A stretch of 64,000 nucleotides of DNA from Macrocystis pyrifera. Lineage: Eukaryota > Sar > Phaeophyceae > Laminariales > Laminariaceae. Numbering within the stretch: position 1 is the first letter of the stretch; each line of letters begins with the position of its first letter. The DNA lies in contig JASSKH010000006.1 in the NCBI GenBank assembly GCA_031763025.1, forward strand, positions 1,523,048 to 1,587,047, given 5' to 3'. Of the stretch, positions 11,715 to 23,335 are shown piece by piece. The notes below the pieces were generated by a model. That model ran no database searches, was not told the DNA's origin, and saw nothing but the letters and a program-made list of their open reading frames with translations. A program made the translations under genes and the position numbers.

Positions 11715-12359
11715 GTAAGTCTCTCGTCTGAAGCAAGCGGGGAGAGGCGCCGCGTCTCTCATTCGTGTTTCTGTTTGGCGAAGACCATTGTTTGCACGCG
11801 CGTATACCCTGTACGTACAGGGCAGGCTAAGCCTTGTATACGCTTTCGTGTACGTTTGAGTGTTCCAGTGTAAAAATTGACGAAACCATTCCTTTTGAAA
11901 ACAGAAAATCGACGAACTCCTTGTTGTTGGCCTGTCACATACGAGGTACCAAGGTATTGTGTTGTTGCGTCGCTGTTGCTCGTGCTGCTTTGCTACACAC
12001 CGTGGGTTGGTTTGCCCAACTCGTTCAGGTCTGAGCGACACGTACCTGTGTTGCCGGCAAGGCATTTTGATACTGTATCTGGTATGTACGTCCTGCTGTA
12101 CATACACACGTACACACCGCGATAGAGCCGATGACCGCTCAACTGTTCTGCCGAACTACACTGGCCACTGAACCTGGTGTCCCTGGCACGTACTCATTCT
12201 AAGGCGGGCATGCATACACCAACCAGCACAATGGCGGTACCAGAGATGTGCACTTGACGCGCTACTATATACGACGGGTAAAAGCATGCAGCCCTAGACC
12301 TACTTTAGATGAGAGACCGGCTCTATAGACGACATACCAGGCTTTGGCAGTAGCACATG
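11715..12359. other. No supported gene
   Basis: If the 11.6 kb exon is real, this is intron. Short frames only; I see no repeat of note. Confidence 0.4.
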
Positions 12360-12500
12360 GCAGGTGGTGTGTGCGTTCTTCGTTATTTCTACCCGTTGAC
12401 ATCCAGCACAAAGTGTCCATGTCGATTCTTCAATCCTGGAGAGATACAAGCTCCGTGGTAACAATACCAATAATACGACAAAGAGATACTACGCTTACTT
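12360..12500 (-). mobile_element. LINE 3'-end repeat, solo copy
   Basis: Matches the reverse of the dispersed 3' module: CGTTGACATCCAGCACA, GTCGATTCTTCAATCCT, GAGATACTACG. About 15 copies occur in the window; this one has no coding part attached. Confidence 0.6.
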
Positions 12501-12694
12501 GTTATGCTGGTAGTAGTCTACGAACACGGAAGCCCGTCGTAAATAGGCGAAAAAAAGGTGTCTTCGTTTATTATGCTGATCCGGAGTTAACCTTCAGTAG
12601 TATAAGTAGCGTCGTTTTTAACAAGATGAAGTAACCAGCTGGAAATAACTCAAACAACAAATTTAATTTTACTCCGTAATACGACAACGAAAAA

Positions 12695-12886
12695 ATGGCA
12701 GATTTTGCCACAACGAGAAAAAAAAAACAAAAAACGTCCAACTCTTTTATCGGCAAACACATAAAAAAGTCGCAACAGAATGCTATTCCCAGGGACATGG
12801 CAACTATTTTAGCCAAAGAAACGCCCTCAGAACTTAATCTAAAACCCCGTACAGCAATGTGTACCATTACCAGGCAATGGGAATGA
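12695..12886 (+). CDS. Possible small lysine-rich ORF, unknown
   Basis: A 63-codon frame starting MADFATTRKKKQKTSNSFIG, rich in lysine, AT-rich and unlike its surroundings. It ends inside a 26 bp perfect palindrome (12,876-12,901). I recognise no family. It could be a remnant of a transposon or viral gene, or chance. The opposite strand also has a long open frame (12,571-12,957), which weakens the case. Confidence 0.2.
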   Translation: MADFATTRKKKQKTSNSFIGKHIKKSQQNAIPRDMATILAKETPSELNLKPRTAMCTITRQWE

Positions 12887-12901
12887 CTAGTCATTCCCAT
12901 T
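12876..12901. repeat. 26 bp perfect palindrome
   Basis: AATGGGAATGACTAG followed by its exact reverse complement. It has no spacer, so it would form a cruciform with no loop bases. Flanked by TACCAGG/TTACCAGG words. Confidence 0.7.
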
Positions 12902-13774
12902 AGTACCAGGGAAAAGGGAAAAGTTCGTATTAATAGACTAAAAATGTTGCGCAACAAACGCTACCAGATTTTCAGGCTTATCACAATTGCAATATCGATT
13001 TCCACCACATACACATACATACATTCTCCCCTACTATTATATTAAAAAACCTGAACTATCTCTTCTTCGGTCAAGTCGAGAACCCCGATGAGACTCTTGG
13101 GTATCCAAGTTTTACCTCCGACTTTCTCGGTGTCGGACTCAGTATGCAATGGTCGCATTGCTCCCCATCGTTCCTTCCCATAGATAGATTTGAATAGCTA
13201 GCTGCTCGTTGGCAAGTTCCTCGGGAAAGTCAGATCTATCATGCGTGTGTGTGAGGATGTAACTTGTAACTTGCCATTTCAGCCCAATAACGCCACCGCA
13301 AGGTTGTATAAACCGCACGCCGGCGCTAGACTGGCACGAACCTCTGCACTACAGGGGGAACATCGAGGATTGCAGGGTGTGGTTGGTGGCAACAGAACAG
13401 CACTGACTGGTGGCGCTCTAACAGCACGGCTGTTTGATGGGGTACACGACAAGGGTGACGCACTCCGTGTGGGTGTGTGTGTCGTTGCGGTAGTGCCTAA
13501 GTCAACCCCAACAGCAGCCGTCCCAGCTTCCCTAAGACAACCGAGACGTGTCTAGGTACTCGGGCTGGAAGACCTGAGAACCTCTGGGGTCTACAGCAAT
13601 TATAGTTGTGATTGCACTCCTCTCCAGGCCACCTATCTATTTATTGCTCGACAGAGGATGTCGCCCATATAGTAGGTTGTTTGCTGTCGTGGAAAGGGAA
13701 TCTATGTCAAAAGCCTTAAAAACCGTTTCCGTAGCGTCTGTCGCGCAACTTGTGTTGTCTACTTTTCCCTACGT

Positions 13775-13793
13775 TGGCGTCGATGGCAGGACG
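13775..13793 (-). pseudogene. tRNA-Ser 3' fragment with encoded CCA
   Basis: On the minus strand it reads GTCCTGCCATCGACGCCA, the T-arm 3' strand, acceptor and CCA of a serine-type tRNA. Too short to be functional. Confidence 0.35.
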
Positions 13794-13969
13794 TGAGATT
13801 GTGAAGAGGGAGGTCGGACGTCCGTGGTTTGATTATCACACCTTCATCCCCAACAGGAGGAAAAAAAATGGAATATCTCATGTTCAAGTATAATTCACTC
13901 TCACCTTGAAACAGTATAGTGGACAAACCTTGATAGTAGATCTTCCCGGGGTAGCTAATTAGGCACTCT

Positions 13970-14187
13970 GATTGGCTAGGGGTGTGTTTTACGCGGCTTC
14001 ATCGACTTTCGAGTCCTTCCCAGCCACAGCATCCCGAGTCATCCCGAGTCAACCTAGAGTCTTCCCAAGCTCAGCATCCACGCCGGCCGAGCCAACCTAG
14101 AGTCTTAACAAGCACAGCATCCCAGCACTGACCACTGGCATAGGGTTCGGGTTCGGGTTAGGGTCAGGGTTCGGGTCGGAGGGTCGG
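13970..14187. repeat. Short repeats and telomere-like tract
   Basis: At 14,010-14,110 the words CCCGAGTCA and CAACCTAGAGTCTT recur. At 14,141-14,187 there is AGGGTTCGGGTTCGGGTTAGG followed by similar units, a degenerate TTAGGG/TTCGGG interstitial tract of about seven units. Confidence 0.5.
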
Positions 14188-14710
14188 CTTCAGGCGTCCA
14201 ACACAAAACCCCCATAAAGATCTACTGTCAAGGTCTGTCCACCCCTCCCTTGAAAACACCCTGTTGTGGATACCATGTCCCCGGAACCAACACGCCTACG
14301 CAAATAGTCGAAACCCCCGCATCCTTCGAGAAAGCTCTTCTAGAAGCTTTGCTCGGGGAACTTGGGAGATTGTCATGTCTGGATCTCGCCACGGAGCCTT
14401 CTCTTTCACGTTCCGCTGACGGATCCTCACCGGCGGCTATTCTGCCTAGCGGATTCTCCGCCGCGGAACATAGCAAGGCCCCGCTGAACTGTCCTTTGAC
14501 CCGAGTGCCGCGAGAGCAACGATAATTGCTCGCACCCCAGCTCTCACTCCTCATATCTCCCTGTCTGATCTTGTCATCGGGGCTGCTGTCTCAGCCCGAG
14601 CTGTCCTACACTCTTCTAACCGTCGTAGTTCAACAGTAAGAACACTCCGTCCGCTAACGCAGAGAGACGTGGGATCACGAGCCACCGACGGTATCGACTA
14701 CGAATCTCAT

Positions 14711-14728
14711 TGGCGTCGACGGCAGGAC
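14711..14728 (-). pseudogene. tRNA-Ser 3' fragment with encoded CCA
   Basis: Minus-strand GTCCTGCCGTCGACGCCA, the same fragment as at 59,186 but without the upstream anticodon arm. Confidence 0.35.
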
Positions 14729-15130
14729 ATTGCTAACAGCAAAATAGGGATTTGTTTTTGTTCCCTCGTGAAAAAGTTTGGCATTTTTTTTATTGCTATT
14801 TTGGCAAGTCGAAATTCCCGTATTATAACTTGCAATTTTAGGAAGTTTCTTTGCTTAACACGTTTCATTAGCCCGCGACCCTTAATGGACTTTATGTCGA
14901 CGGGTGATCCGTGTTCATGAAATAACAGAAGACCCAAAGCGCCCTATCAGATCTGTGTATATCGAGAACTGCTGCTCGTGAGTCGAAATGCTGTCTAATC
15001 AAAACACCTAGCCGATCATGGGCTCTCCATCGATGCTACAGTTTGTTGTACTATTAATAGTATATGTCAGAAGAACATCGTGAAGTCTCTGCCCTCGGTT
15101 TTGGGGCTACTACTAGCAGCATATATCAGG

Positions 15131-15462
15131 GGCCATAACTTGGTAGGTGGCCCGCGAGCCTATCAAGATCAATTTCGTGAGTTCGAGTCTCACCGAGTGC
15201 ATGCTCATAGGGACTTTTTCGTGCATAGAATTGATTAGCGGAAAGCGCGAGGGCGTGAGTTAGCTGTACATTCGATGAAAATCGACGAGCAGTGGGAATG
15301 CTGAACCCTATGCGCGATAAAAACTTAAGGCACGTACCGGGGGGGAGAAGGGAGACGACACCTGTGACCACGGCTTGTCTAGAAGATCGTCGAGGGTAAA
15401 ACCTCCTACGAGTGGGCTGGAAAGTAAAAATGATGGATGAAAAATATATAAAAATAAATAGC
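15131..15462 (+). mobile_element. SINE A copy 2, tRNA-derived
   Basis: Plus-strand copy with the tRNA-like head first (CTTGGTAGGTGG A-box region, then GTGAG-TTCGAGT-CTCAC) and an A-rich tail near 15,430-15,462. It is the only copy of family A on this strand. Confidence 0.78.
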
Positions 15463-15966
15463 AGTGATATACGCGACGAGTATGACTACCGTATGTCATG
15501 TACCTGGTATATACCTGGTGAGCATGGCAGCTTGGTGGTTCGGTATTTTCCCCATGGGGCCATGACAATACTTACTACATGGTCTAAGACGACCCTTGTG
15601 ACATATATATAAATACAACTATTTTTACGATTTTCGGGGTCGGTGTCGCTTGCTAGCTCTTGGCAAACAGACCAACTGATAGACAGCTCTTCGCAAACAG
15701 CCCTTCTTCTTTGAAACAGTCGAACAGCCAAACAGCCAAACAAGTTAACCTTTCTTCTTTCTTCTTCACAAACTGCCAACCAATAGACAGCTCTTCGCAC
15801 GGCGCCTAAAAGAGGCGCCTCGCCTTCGACGAACGGCATAGGTGCAGCTGTAGGCGGCCAAGCTGCTGCTGTCGGTGGCGAACCTGCTGGTGCTACAACC
15901 CCCGCCTGTCCCTTCTCCACGCCCTCTAAGCTCACCTCCCCCTCGTCGAGAGGCGCGTGGTCCTAG

Positions 15967-16213
15967 CCCTCTGGCAAGAGAGCGGCAACGACAAAGACCG
16001 ACCTGGTGCCGGCTGTTTTTTGCGACCGGTGCACGGACCAGCACTTGGTCAAGAACTCCGCGCCTGGTGGCAAAAACGTGGCCCTCGCCACCTGCAAGGA
16101 TCTCACGTGCGCTGGTGGCGGGATCATCCTGTACTGGGCAACCGACTGCGAGTTCTGTGCTCGCCCGATCAAGGAAGGGACTGTCTCGTACTCCCTCGAG
16201 ACTGCTGACAGTG
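15967..16213 (+). CDS. Cysteine-rich zinc-finger-like exon (partial)
   Basis: Preceded by an acceptor-like TCCTAG and followed by a strong donor (AGTG|GTGAGT at 16,214). The frame carries CDRC at about residues 19-22, further cysteines in TCKDLTC, then CEFCARPIKEG. This C-x2-C / C-x2-C arrangement with IKEG resembles the start of LIM or PARP-type zinc-binding modules, but the family is not certain. The same frame continues upstream to a pyrimidine-rich acceptor near 15,789 except for one TAG at 15,964, so the true 5' limit is open. Its 3' phase (1) does not match the phase 0 entry of the related exon at 18,681, so there is either a missed exon or decay. A soluble zinc-binding protein is the most I would infer. 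Confidence 0.45.
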
Positions 16214-16790
16214 GTGAGTGTCTTGGGTCTGTTGTTGAATGCTCTCTGTTGCCAGTACTTTTTTTTAGGGTTTTCAGTTGCCTTTTTGCATACAAACCTA
16301 CCTCAAAGCGTTTACTATTTTTTGGACTCATCCATGCTCGTTCTTTCCCCTTCGTGCGTTGCGTCGGCTCCTCTTACACAGTGCACGCGAACGCGCACAT
16401 GCACAACTGTTTGCGGGACGTGAACGAAGGAACGGAGGATTCAGCTGTCGCCGTCACCGCTGCACCGAACGACGTGAGTGCTGCTGCTACTGTGGTGCAT
16501 TTTCGGTGCACACGATTTCTGCGTGTACATGTTTTGGTGACCCTACGTACCCCTTTGCTCGTTTTCGGCTGCTGCTGCTGCTGCTGCTGCTGTCAGCGCC
16601 ACGCCATGAGTGCTGCTGCTGTGCACCTGCTGCTCCTGCGCACTTGCTGCTGCTGTAGTGCTGCTGCGTTGTGGCCGTGCATCATGCTGGAAGTGTACAT
16701 ATTTTCGGATCGTCCATACAATTCCGTAGGTTTTGCGAAGGCGGCATACCAGGGTACATGCTTTTTTTCTTCCTTATGTTCATATCGTTG

Positions 16791-16834
<44 letters not shown>

Positions 16835-17464
16835 ACGCTGCGGCGATTCGTTTCAGCTTCTGCTGCTGCTAATGCTGTAGCTGCTTCTGCTACTGCTGCT
16901 GCTGCTAATGCTGCCGCAATATCCACTAGGTGTTCGTATGTACTCGGATTACTGTTTTTCTTGCAGCTCGGTCGTTTTTGTACCCAAATGGTTCTTTTGA
17001 TACGTGAAAAAAAAAAAAAATTGTCGTTTTGCTCCTGCATTTTGCATGTACGTGCTGCTTTTTCTCGTTTGTGGCTTGGTTTTTTTCATATCGTTGCTAT
17101 GCTGCTGCTTGCTGCTGCTGTGGGTGCTGCTGTGTTGTTGCCGTACATCATGCCGCACTTGTGTGTGTACATTTTTCTGTATTGTCAATGAATTTCCGTA
17201 GGTTTTGCGATCGCGGCATACCAGGATACATAGTTTTTTTCTTCCTTATTTTCATATCGTTGCTATGCTGCTGCCAACGCGGATTATTGTTTTTGTTGGC
17301 CCTTTTTGTACCCAAATGGTTTTTTTGATACGTAAAAAAGATATATATATGTTGGTCGTTTTGCTCCTGCATTTTGCGTACGAACTACTTTTTCTCGTAT
17401 TTAGCTTGGTTCTTTTCGGACGGACTCGGGGTACATACTTTTTTTCTTCCTATTCATATCGTTG

Positions 17465-17501
<37 letters not shown>

Positions 17502-18288
17502 GCTGCTAGTAGTGCTGCCGCAATTTCACTGAATGTTCGTGTGTACTCGGATAACTGTGTTTCTTGGTCGTTTTGTGGCGCTGCTGCGTTGTTGCCGTAC
17601 ATCATGCTGGGCATGATTTGTGTGTCTATTACACTTGTGCGTGTGTACATATTTCTGTATCGTCAATGATTTTTTTTGTGGTGCTGCTGCGTTGTGTACA
17701 TATTTCTGTATCGTCAATGAAATTCCGTAGGTTTTGCGATTGCGGCAGACCAGGGTACATAGTTTTTTTCTTCCTTCTTTTCATATCGTTGCTATGCTGC
17801 TGTTGCAGCCAACGTTGCGGCGATCCGTTGCTGCTTCTGCTGCTGCTGCTGCTGCTAATGCTAATGCTGCCGAAATGTTCACTGAATGTTCGTATGTACT
17901 CGGATTATTGTTTTTCTTGGTCGTTTATGTACCTAAATGGTCGTTTTGGTACCTGAAAAGAATGTTTTGGTCATTTTGCTGCTGCATTTTGCGTACGTAC
18001 TGCTTTTGCTCGTTTTGGGCTTCGTTCTTTTCATATCGCTGCTATGCTGCTGCTGTGGGGCTGCTGCTGCGTTGTACATCATGCTGGTCATTTGTGTGTA
18101 CATATTTTTGTTTCGCCAATGAAATTCCGCAGTTTTTGCGGTCGCGGCATACCAGGGTACGTACTTTTCTTCTTCTTTTTTATCATATCGTTGCTATGCC
18201 GCTACTGCTGCCAACGCTGCGGCGATCCATTGCTGCTTTTGCTGTTGCTAATGTTGCTAATGCTGCCGCAACCGCTGCTCGAAAGCGT

Positions 18289-18334
<46 letters not shown>

Positions 18335-18480
18335 ATTGCTGCTAATGCTGCCTCAATATCCACTGATTGTTCGTATGTATTCGAATTACTGTTTTTCTTG
18401 GTCGTTTTTGCACCCAAATGGTCGTTTTGGTACGTTAAAAAATATTTTTGCCGTTTTCCTGCTGCGTTTAACGCACGTAC

Positions 18481-18527
<47 letters not shown>

Positions 18528-18680
18528 GTCGTATAGCAAGCGATTACGTACTGCTGTTGTGCCGCTGTAGAGCAGTACAAACAATGAACACTGCCCCCCC
18601 CCCCCCCCCCCCCTTCCCCCTCCCCCACCATTCCCTGCACGCCACTCCCGCCCCGCCCACCCTATGTTTACTTCGACCAG
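16214..18680. repeat. Satellite array with CTG microsatellites
   Basis: About five degenerate units of roughly 300-520 bp. Landmarks recur: CATATCGTTGCTATGCTGCTG (16,785; 17,088; 17,253; 17,455; 17,782; 18,027; 18,185), CCGTAGGTTTTGCG (16,725; 17,193; 17,725; variant 18,128) and TCGTATGTACTCGGAT. Within units, (CTG)n tracts have expanded separately, the longest near 18,291-18,341 and 18,481-18,525. A C20 run lies at 18,594-18,613. Long frames across the array are poly-Leu/Cys/Ala artefacts. It may lie in an intron between the two zinc-finger-like exons. Confidence 0.75.
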
Positions 18681-18785
18681 GTCGGTGGCAAGTGCTACAA
18701 CTGCCGCCTGACGGACTCCACCATCAAAGACGGAGACATCATCATCAAGCGCAAGAAGACTCCCTTCCATTTCGCCTGCTCCAGG
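18681..18785 (+). CDS. Second cysteine-rich zinc-finger-like exon (partial)
   Basis: After an acceptor at CGACCAG (18,680) the phase 0 frame reads VGGKCYNCRLTDSTIKDGDI and goes on to HFAC, giving C-x2-C-x21-H-x2-C, a plausible zinc ligand set. The CxxC...IKxG pattern echoes the exon at 15,967-16,213, which suggests two related fingers in one protein. Just after HFAC the best protein-like reading (GFRGIPKQYAKQIVAIQ) continues in another frame. This is either a frameshift in a decayed copy or an unrecognised junction. I cannot name the product. Confidence 0.4.
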
Positions 18786-19303
18786 GTTTCGCGGAATTCC
18801 GAAGCAGTACGCCAAGCAGATTGTCGCCATCCAGGACGAACGAGAGACAACAAATTGTTTCCCACACTTCCCAAAATCACGATTATTTCTCCCTACACAT
18901 ACCCAACGGGTTCAACAGCGGACAGATCCACATTCTGGGCCTCCCGCCTCGTTACTACAGCAGCCTGGAAGACTATTTACATATCATGCCTCATCCAAAC
19001 TCCTATATGCTGGCTACATCGAAATCGCGGCCGCCCAGCAACTATACAACATTTCCATAACCGTTGTCGTTGCCGGTACTGCTGCTTTCCCCTTCTGTCC
19101 CAAACCTTCCTTTAAACAACAGCCTGTATGTTGTATATCATCAACATGCCATGCGCTACTCCACTCCTCTCTCTCCCGCACTGATGAAAGATGTTATTCT
19201 TATTATTAGATGAATGTCATTCTTACTCTTGCGTCACCCGATCTTACGTTTCACATTACGTTCATAAATAAACGTGATTATTACATCCTTCACAGTTTCC
19301 TAC

Positions 19304-19423
19304 ACAAATACATTTAGTTTGGTTGGTCTTGGGCTATTACCCCAATTGCAGTTACATTTAGTTTGGTTGGCCTTGCTATAATGCAAGTAATAGCCCAAGG
19401 CCAACCAAACTTAATGTATTTGT
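19304..19423. mobile_element. 120 bp foldback MITE
   Basis: Arms ACAAATACATTTAGTTTGG and its complement meet through matching TTGGGCTATTAC / GTAATAGCCCAA. A third partial TTTAGTTTGGTTGGCCTTG lies in the loop. Non-coding hairpin element. Confidence 0.65.
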
Positions 19424-19720
19424 ACAAGAAACGACGGAATACCCACTCCGAAGGAAAGCCTTGTATATATATATATATGATACCGTGCTCTAATATTACA
19501 TCGAGTTGCCACGCGCGCATCCGCTATAGTCCTGGCTGTAGCGCGACATTGATACGGCATGCTACTGTAGATATTGTGTTTGATACGGCTACTGTACGTA
19601 GTGATGTAGTGCATACCAGTGTGCCAGTACGGACTATTGTTGCAGGGTTAGATAAGGCTTAAATATATTTCCATCGTATACGATCGTAAGGGATGTATAA
19701 ATACATTATTTAAAAAATTA

Positions 19721-21878
19721 CACCCTGGGCAAACACCATTTCAATAGTCTTTTGTGTCTACAATTGATTCAGGAGGATATGTGTTAATTGGATTTGTCTT
19801 GACAATTGCTTTTGGTGACTGTCTGTTAATTGAAATTGTCAATACAACCGATTTCGGCGATTGCCCACTAATTGAAATCGACCAGGCAATTGTTGTCGAC
19901 GATTGTCTATGAATTGGTTTTGTCCAGGCAATTGACTTTGAATATCATCTACTAGTTGGAATGGTGTGAGCAATAGGTTTCGAGTGTTGTCTATGAATTG
20001 GAATTGTTCAAGCAATTGGTTGCTGCGGAGACTGCCAATTAATTAGAATTATTCACCAAATTGATTTCGGGTGCTATCCAATAATTGGAATTATCCAGAC
20101 AATTGATTTCGGGTGTTGTCCACTAACTGAAATTGTTCAGACAACTGATTTCGGAAGCTGTCTATTATTTGGATTTGTCTGAACATTTGATTTCGGCTGC
20201 TGCTTATTAACTGAAATTGTCCGCACAGTTGATTTCGGGTGCTGTCAATTGAATGGAATTGTCCAAACGGACTTCGGCGACTGGAATGTAGTTGGAACTG
20301 CCGCACAATTCATTTCAGATGCCGCGCAAGAAATCAATTGCTCGACAAATGCCATGGCCGTGTACCTACAGTATTTATTGTATTATGATAGACACTCCCC
20401 ATTGAAGTGATACTACTCGTAATATGGCACAATAGAGGACCTTGCAAATGATTACGTATTAAGAGAAGTTCCCGATCCTGTTGTAGAGGCAATACTATAG
20501 CATAGTGGTACTGTTGTGTACTTACCACAAATCAAAGAATTAAATGTAGTTCTACAAGTAGCTACCAGCTTTCAAATGACAGAGCTTTCTTAAACTTGAT
20601 ACCTGGTAGTCATGATAATTCCAATTAGTAGATCGCTCCGAATCCCATTGTCCGGACAATTCCAATTAATAGACGGTATCTCAAAGCAGTTGCCCCGACA
20701 AGTCCAATTCATGTAAATCACCCGAAAACAATCGTTCAAGCAATTCCAATTAGTAGACAGCCTGTGAAATCATTTGCCAGCACAATTTCAATTGATAGGC
20801 AATCTCGGAGCTCATTTGTCTGGACAATCCCAATTATTGAAAAGCACCAAACATCAATTGTTCATACAATTCCAATTAATGGACAGTCTCTGAAATCAAT
20901 TGTCAGGTCAACTTCCATTGATAGAGAGCCTCCAAAATTATTTGTGCGGACAATTCCAATTGTTAAACAGTACCCGATATCTATTGTCCGAATAAATCCA
21001 ATTGTTAGACAGTATCCAAGATCAATTGTCTAAACAATTTCGATTGCTAGACAGTGTATGACATCACTTACTGCCCGGACAATTCCAATTAGTAGGCAAG
21101 TTCGTGATTCTGCTGTAGGGGCAATAGTCTATTGGTGAGTCTATTGTCCAAGACATAAGCAGAAAAGGGCGGGACACACCTCAACGTTAGCTTTGTATTT
21201 TATGCCCGCGGGTACTAATCCGTATGCACTCTGTTGTTTTGACATGTACGGGCAGTTAATTTAGGAGACTGCCCACCAATGATGGCATTGTCTGTAGTTT
21301 GGGAGATTTCGTATTGGTCGAAATTGTCGGGATAATTGATTTTGCATACCGTCTATTAATTGGAATTGCCCGGACAATTGATTTAGAAAGCAGTCTGCTA
21401 ATTGAAATTGTCCGGATAATTGATTTTGGAGAATGCGCGTATAAATTGGAATTGTCGGGCCAATTGATCTGGGAGAATGTCTATTGATTTGAGTTGTCGG
21501 GACAAATACTTTTGGCGTCAGTCTACTCATTGAAATTGTCCGGACAACTATTTCGGGGGGCCGACTATCAATTGGAATTGTCGGGATATTTGATTCAGGA
21601 AACAGTCTGTCAATTGGAAATGGTCGGACAATTTATTTAGGAGAAAGTCCATTAATTGGAATTGTCCGGACCATTGACTACGGAGACTACCCATAAGGTG
21701 AAATTATCTGGACAATGGGGTCAGGTAGGGGTCACTTAATAGAAATTGTCTGGATAATAGAGCTCAACTCCTTTCAATTAACCGGAATTAGGGCCCACAA
21801 TAGACAGTCAATTGCAATAGGAAGCTATTAATAGACTATTGGACTATTATTGTCCACCAGGTATTGTGCAGGGTGTGT
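19721..21878. mobile_element. Repeat-built transposon-like arm, left copy
   Basis: A 2.16 kb block whose two ends both read CACCCTGSRCAA inward. It is filled with roughly 40 bp degenerate units containing AATTGTCCGGACAATT-like palindromes and CAATTAATAGACAG. It is the inverted counterpart of 23,336-25,559. No transposase frame is seen; short frames such as those rich in QFQLIDS are the tandem unit translated. A CCTGGTA insertion (20,600-20,608) and another near 21,857 are absent from the other arm. Confidence 0.75.
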
Positions 21879-21889
21879 TGTACATAGGT

Positions 21890-22610
21890 ATCCTGCATGA
21901 GGCCAAATAAAACCCGTAGTACCCGTGATCGAAGTATGACACACAGCTTGAAAAGATGAGCTTTCGACGAATCCTCGATCTCACAGCTGTCGTTTTCTTT
22001 TTTTCTTTTTATGAATACAGCAGCAGCAGTATATTGTTTATGTTTTATGCCCATATAGGGGTGCCCCAGCACTATCAATTCTCAATAGTGGTGCCGATAT
22101 ATATGATCAAGATTGGTAGAATACCGCTTACGAAACTGTCGCTCAATCAAGAGAAAAGTGGCTCGTTTTTCGTACACCTTAAAATATTTCGTCAAGAGCC
22201 TCGCGAGAGCGCGCGCCCTTGCACCACAACAACGAAAAAGAGGTGCCGGCGCACCAGCAAAAGGCGTGGTATTTATTGCTGTCAAATGCGCGTGCGGTGG
22301 TACCTCTACCTAGGTATTTATGGGAAAGTTACTGGAGTATTTACCGAAGTCACAGTCGGAGTCGATGCCCTCAACGGCCCGGAACCCTGGTCAGCGAGGA
22401 TATCTGTAGAAATCCAGTACAGCAGCAAATCCTCCGCACACAATATTTCGTCTTTTCTAACATCACCGGGCAGCCAGCGGTCAACAACCTTGTTTTCCCA
22501 CGAAGCGTTTTGGTCGATGGCTCTCCAGCGGTGTGGGAAAAGAGACGCGCGTATACGTACGCAAACAGTACGGGATACGGAAAGCGAGCTGCGCGTACAT
22601 GCATGAACCC
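21890..22610. repeat. Spacer between arms; MSF-type repeat copy 1
   Basis: Starts with a dispersed module (CCCGTAGTACCCGTGATCGAAGTATG) leading to ATG at 21,956 and the frame MSFRRILDLTAVVFFF. Copies lie at 40,930 and 41,097. The open frame runs 216 codons to 22,606, but its later part is unrecognised and I do not call it a gene. Confidence 0.45.
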
Positions 22611-22622
22611 AGAAGATGGTGC

Positions 22623-22770
22623 AGCTTGGTCGCTTCCAGACTGGGGTTGAAAACGGCCGGATTTTGTGTTTGCCCTTTCACGTATCGGTGCCCGTAGCTT
22701 GGTCGCTTCCAGACTGGGGTTGAGAAAGACCGGATTTTGTGTTTACCCTTTCACGTATCGGTGCCCGCGC
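22623..22770. repeat. Two-copy 74 bp tandem duplication
   Basis: GCTTGGTCGCTTCCAGACTG opens both units and CACGTATCGGTGCCCG closes both; few differences between them, so the duplication is recent. Confidence 0.8.
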
Positions 22771-23335
22771 ATATATCTAGTACCAGTGTCACGTAGACTC
22801 CCGAGTGTCAAACCACTCAATCGGTCGAACTCACAGCCGGCTTACTTGTGATACGTGACGATTTTCAAAGCTGGTTTCCTTCAACTAAAATGGTGGCGTT
22901 GGAAAGATTTCGTCGAGAAGGCTGCATAGACGCATCGCTCGTCGTACTCCTTACGCCCTCCCCGTTGTCGAGAAATCCAGCTTTCAAAATCGTCCGAGGG
23001 GGTGTGATATATTATCACCCTAGCGTGATACGGTATATACTGGTGTGTTTCTCACGCACCATTGGTGACGGTACCATTTCGTCTTGCCTGTGCATAGAAT
23101 ATTACTATACTTCTTGAGTATCTAACCCTCAATCGGTCGAGCTCACAGCTGGCGTAGTGGCTACCACGGTATGGTTTACATAACATTCTGGCGTTTAATA
23201 CTCGCTCGAAAGTACGTAAGTACAACGACTCACGCAGTGCCAAGCACCAGCTAGAGGGTGTTGATAATCGGAACATCATGCCGGTGCATGCATATAAAAA
23301 AAATCAAAAACGTACATATGGTATAGACAAAAAAT

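Noticed and set aside
13241-13555. 104-codon plus-strand frame after a possible acceptor
   Set aside because: Composition is plausible, but there is no start, donor, family match or second copy to support it.
14250-14525. 91-codon GC-rich frame
   Set aside because: The opposite strand is equally open (108 codons) and neither shows a motif.
16006-16872. Long frame continuing past the zinc-finger exon
   Set aside because: The part after 16,213 runs through a strong splice donor into satellite; only the exon part is kept.
18044-19060. 338-codon plus-strand open frame
   Set aside because: Its first two thirds translate CTG satellite into Leu/Cys/Ala runs, and it overlaps the better zinc-finger frame at 18,681.
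19721-21878. Regularly spaced repeats resembling a CRISPR array
   Set aside because: Repeats are degenerate, units are not identical, there are no unique spacers and no cas genes, and the setting is eukaryotic.
21956-22606. 216-codon frame between the two arms as a transposase
   Set aside because: No DDE-type spacing or known motif; the first part is a dispersed repeat and the rest is unrecognised.
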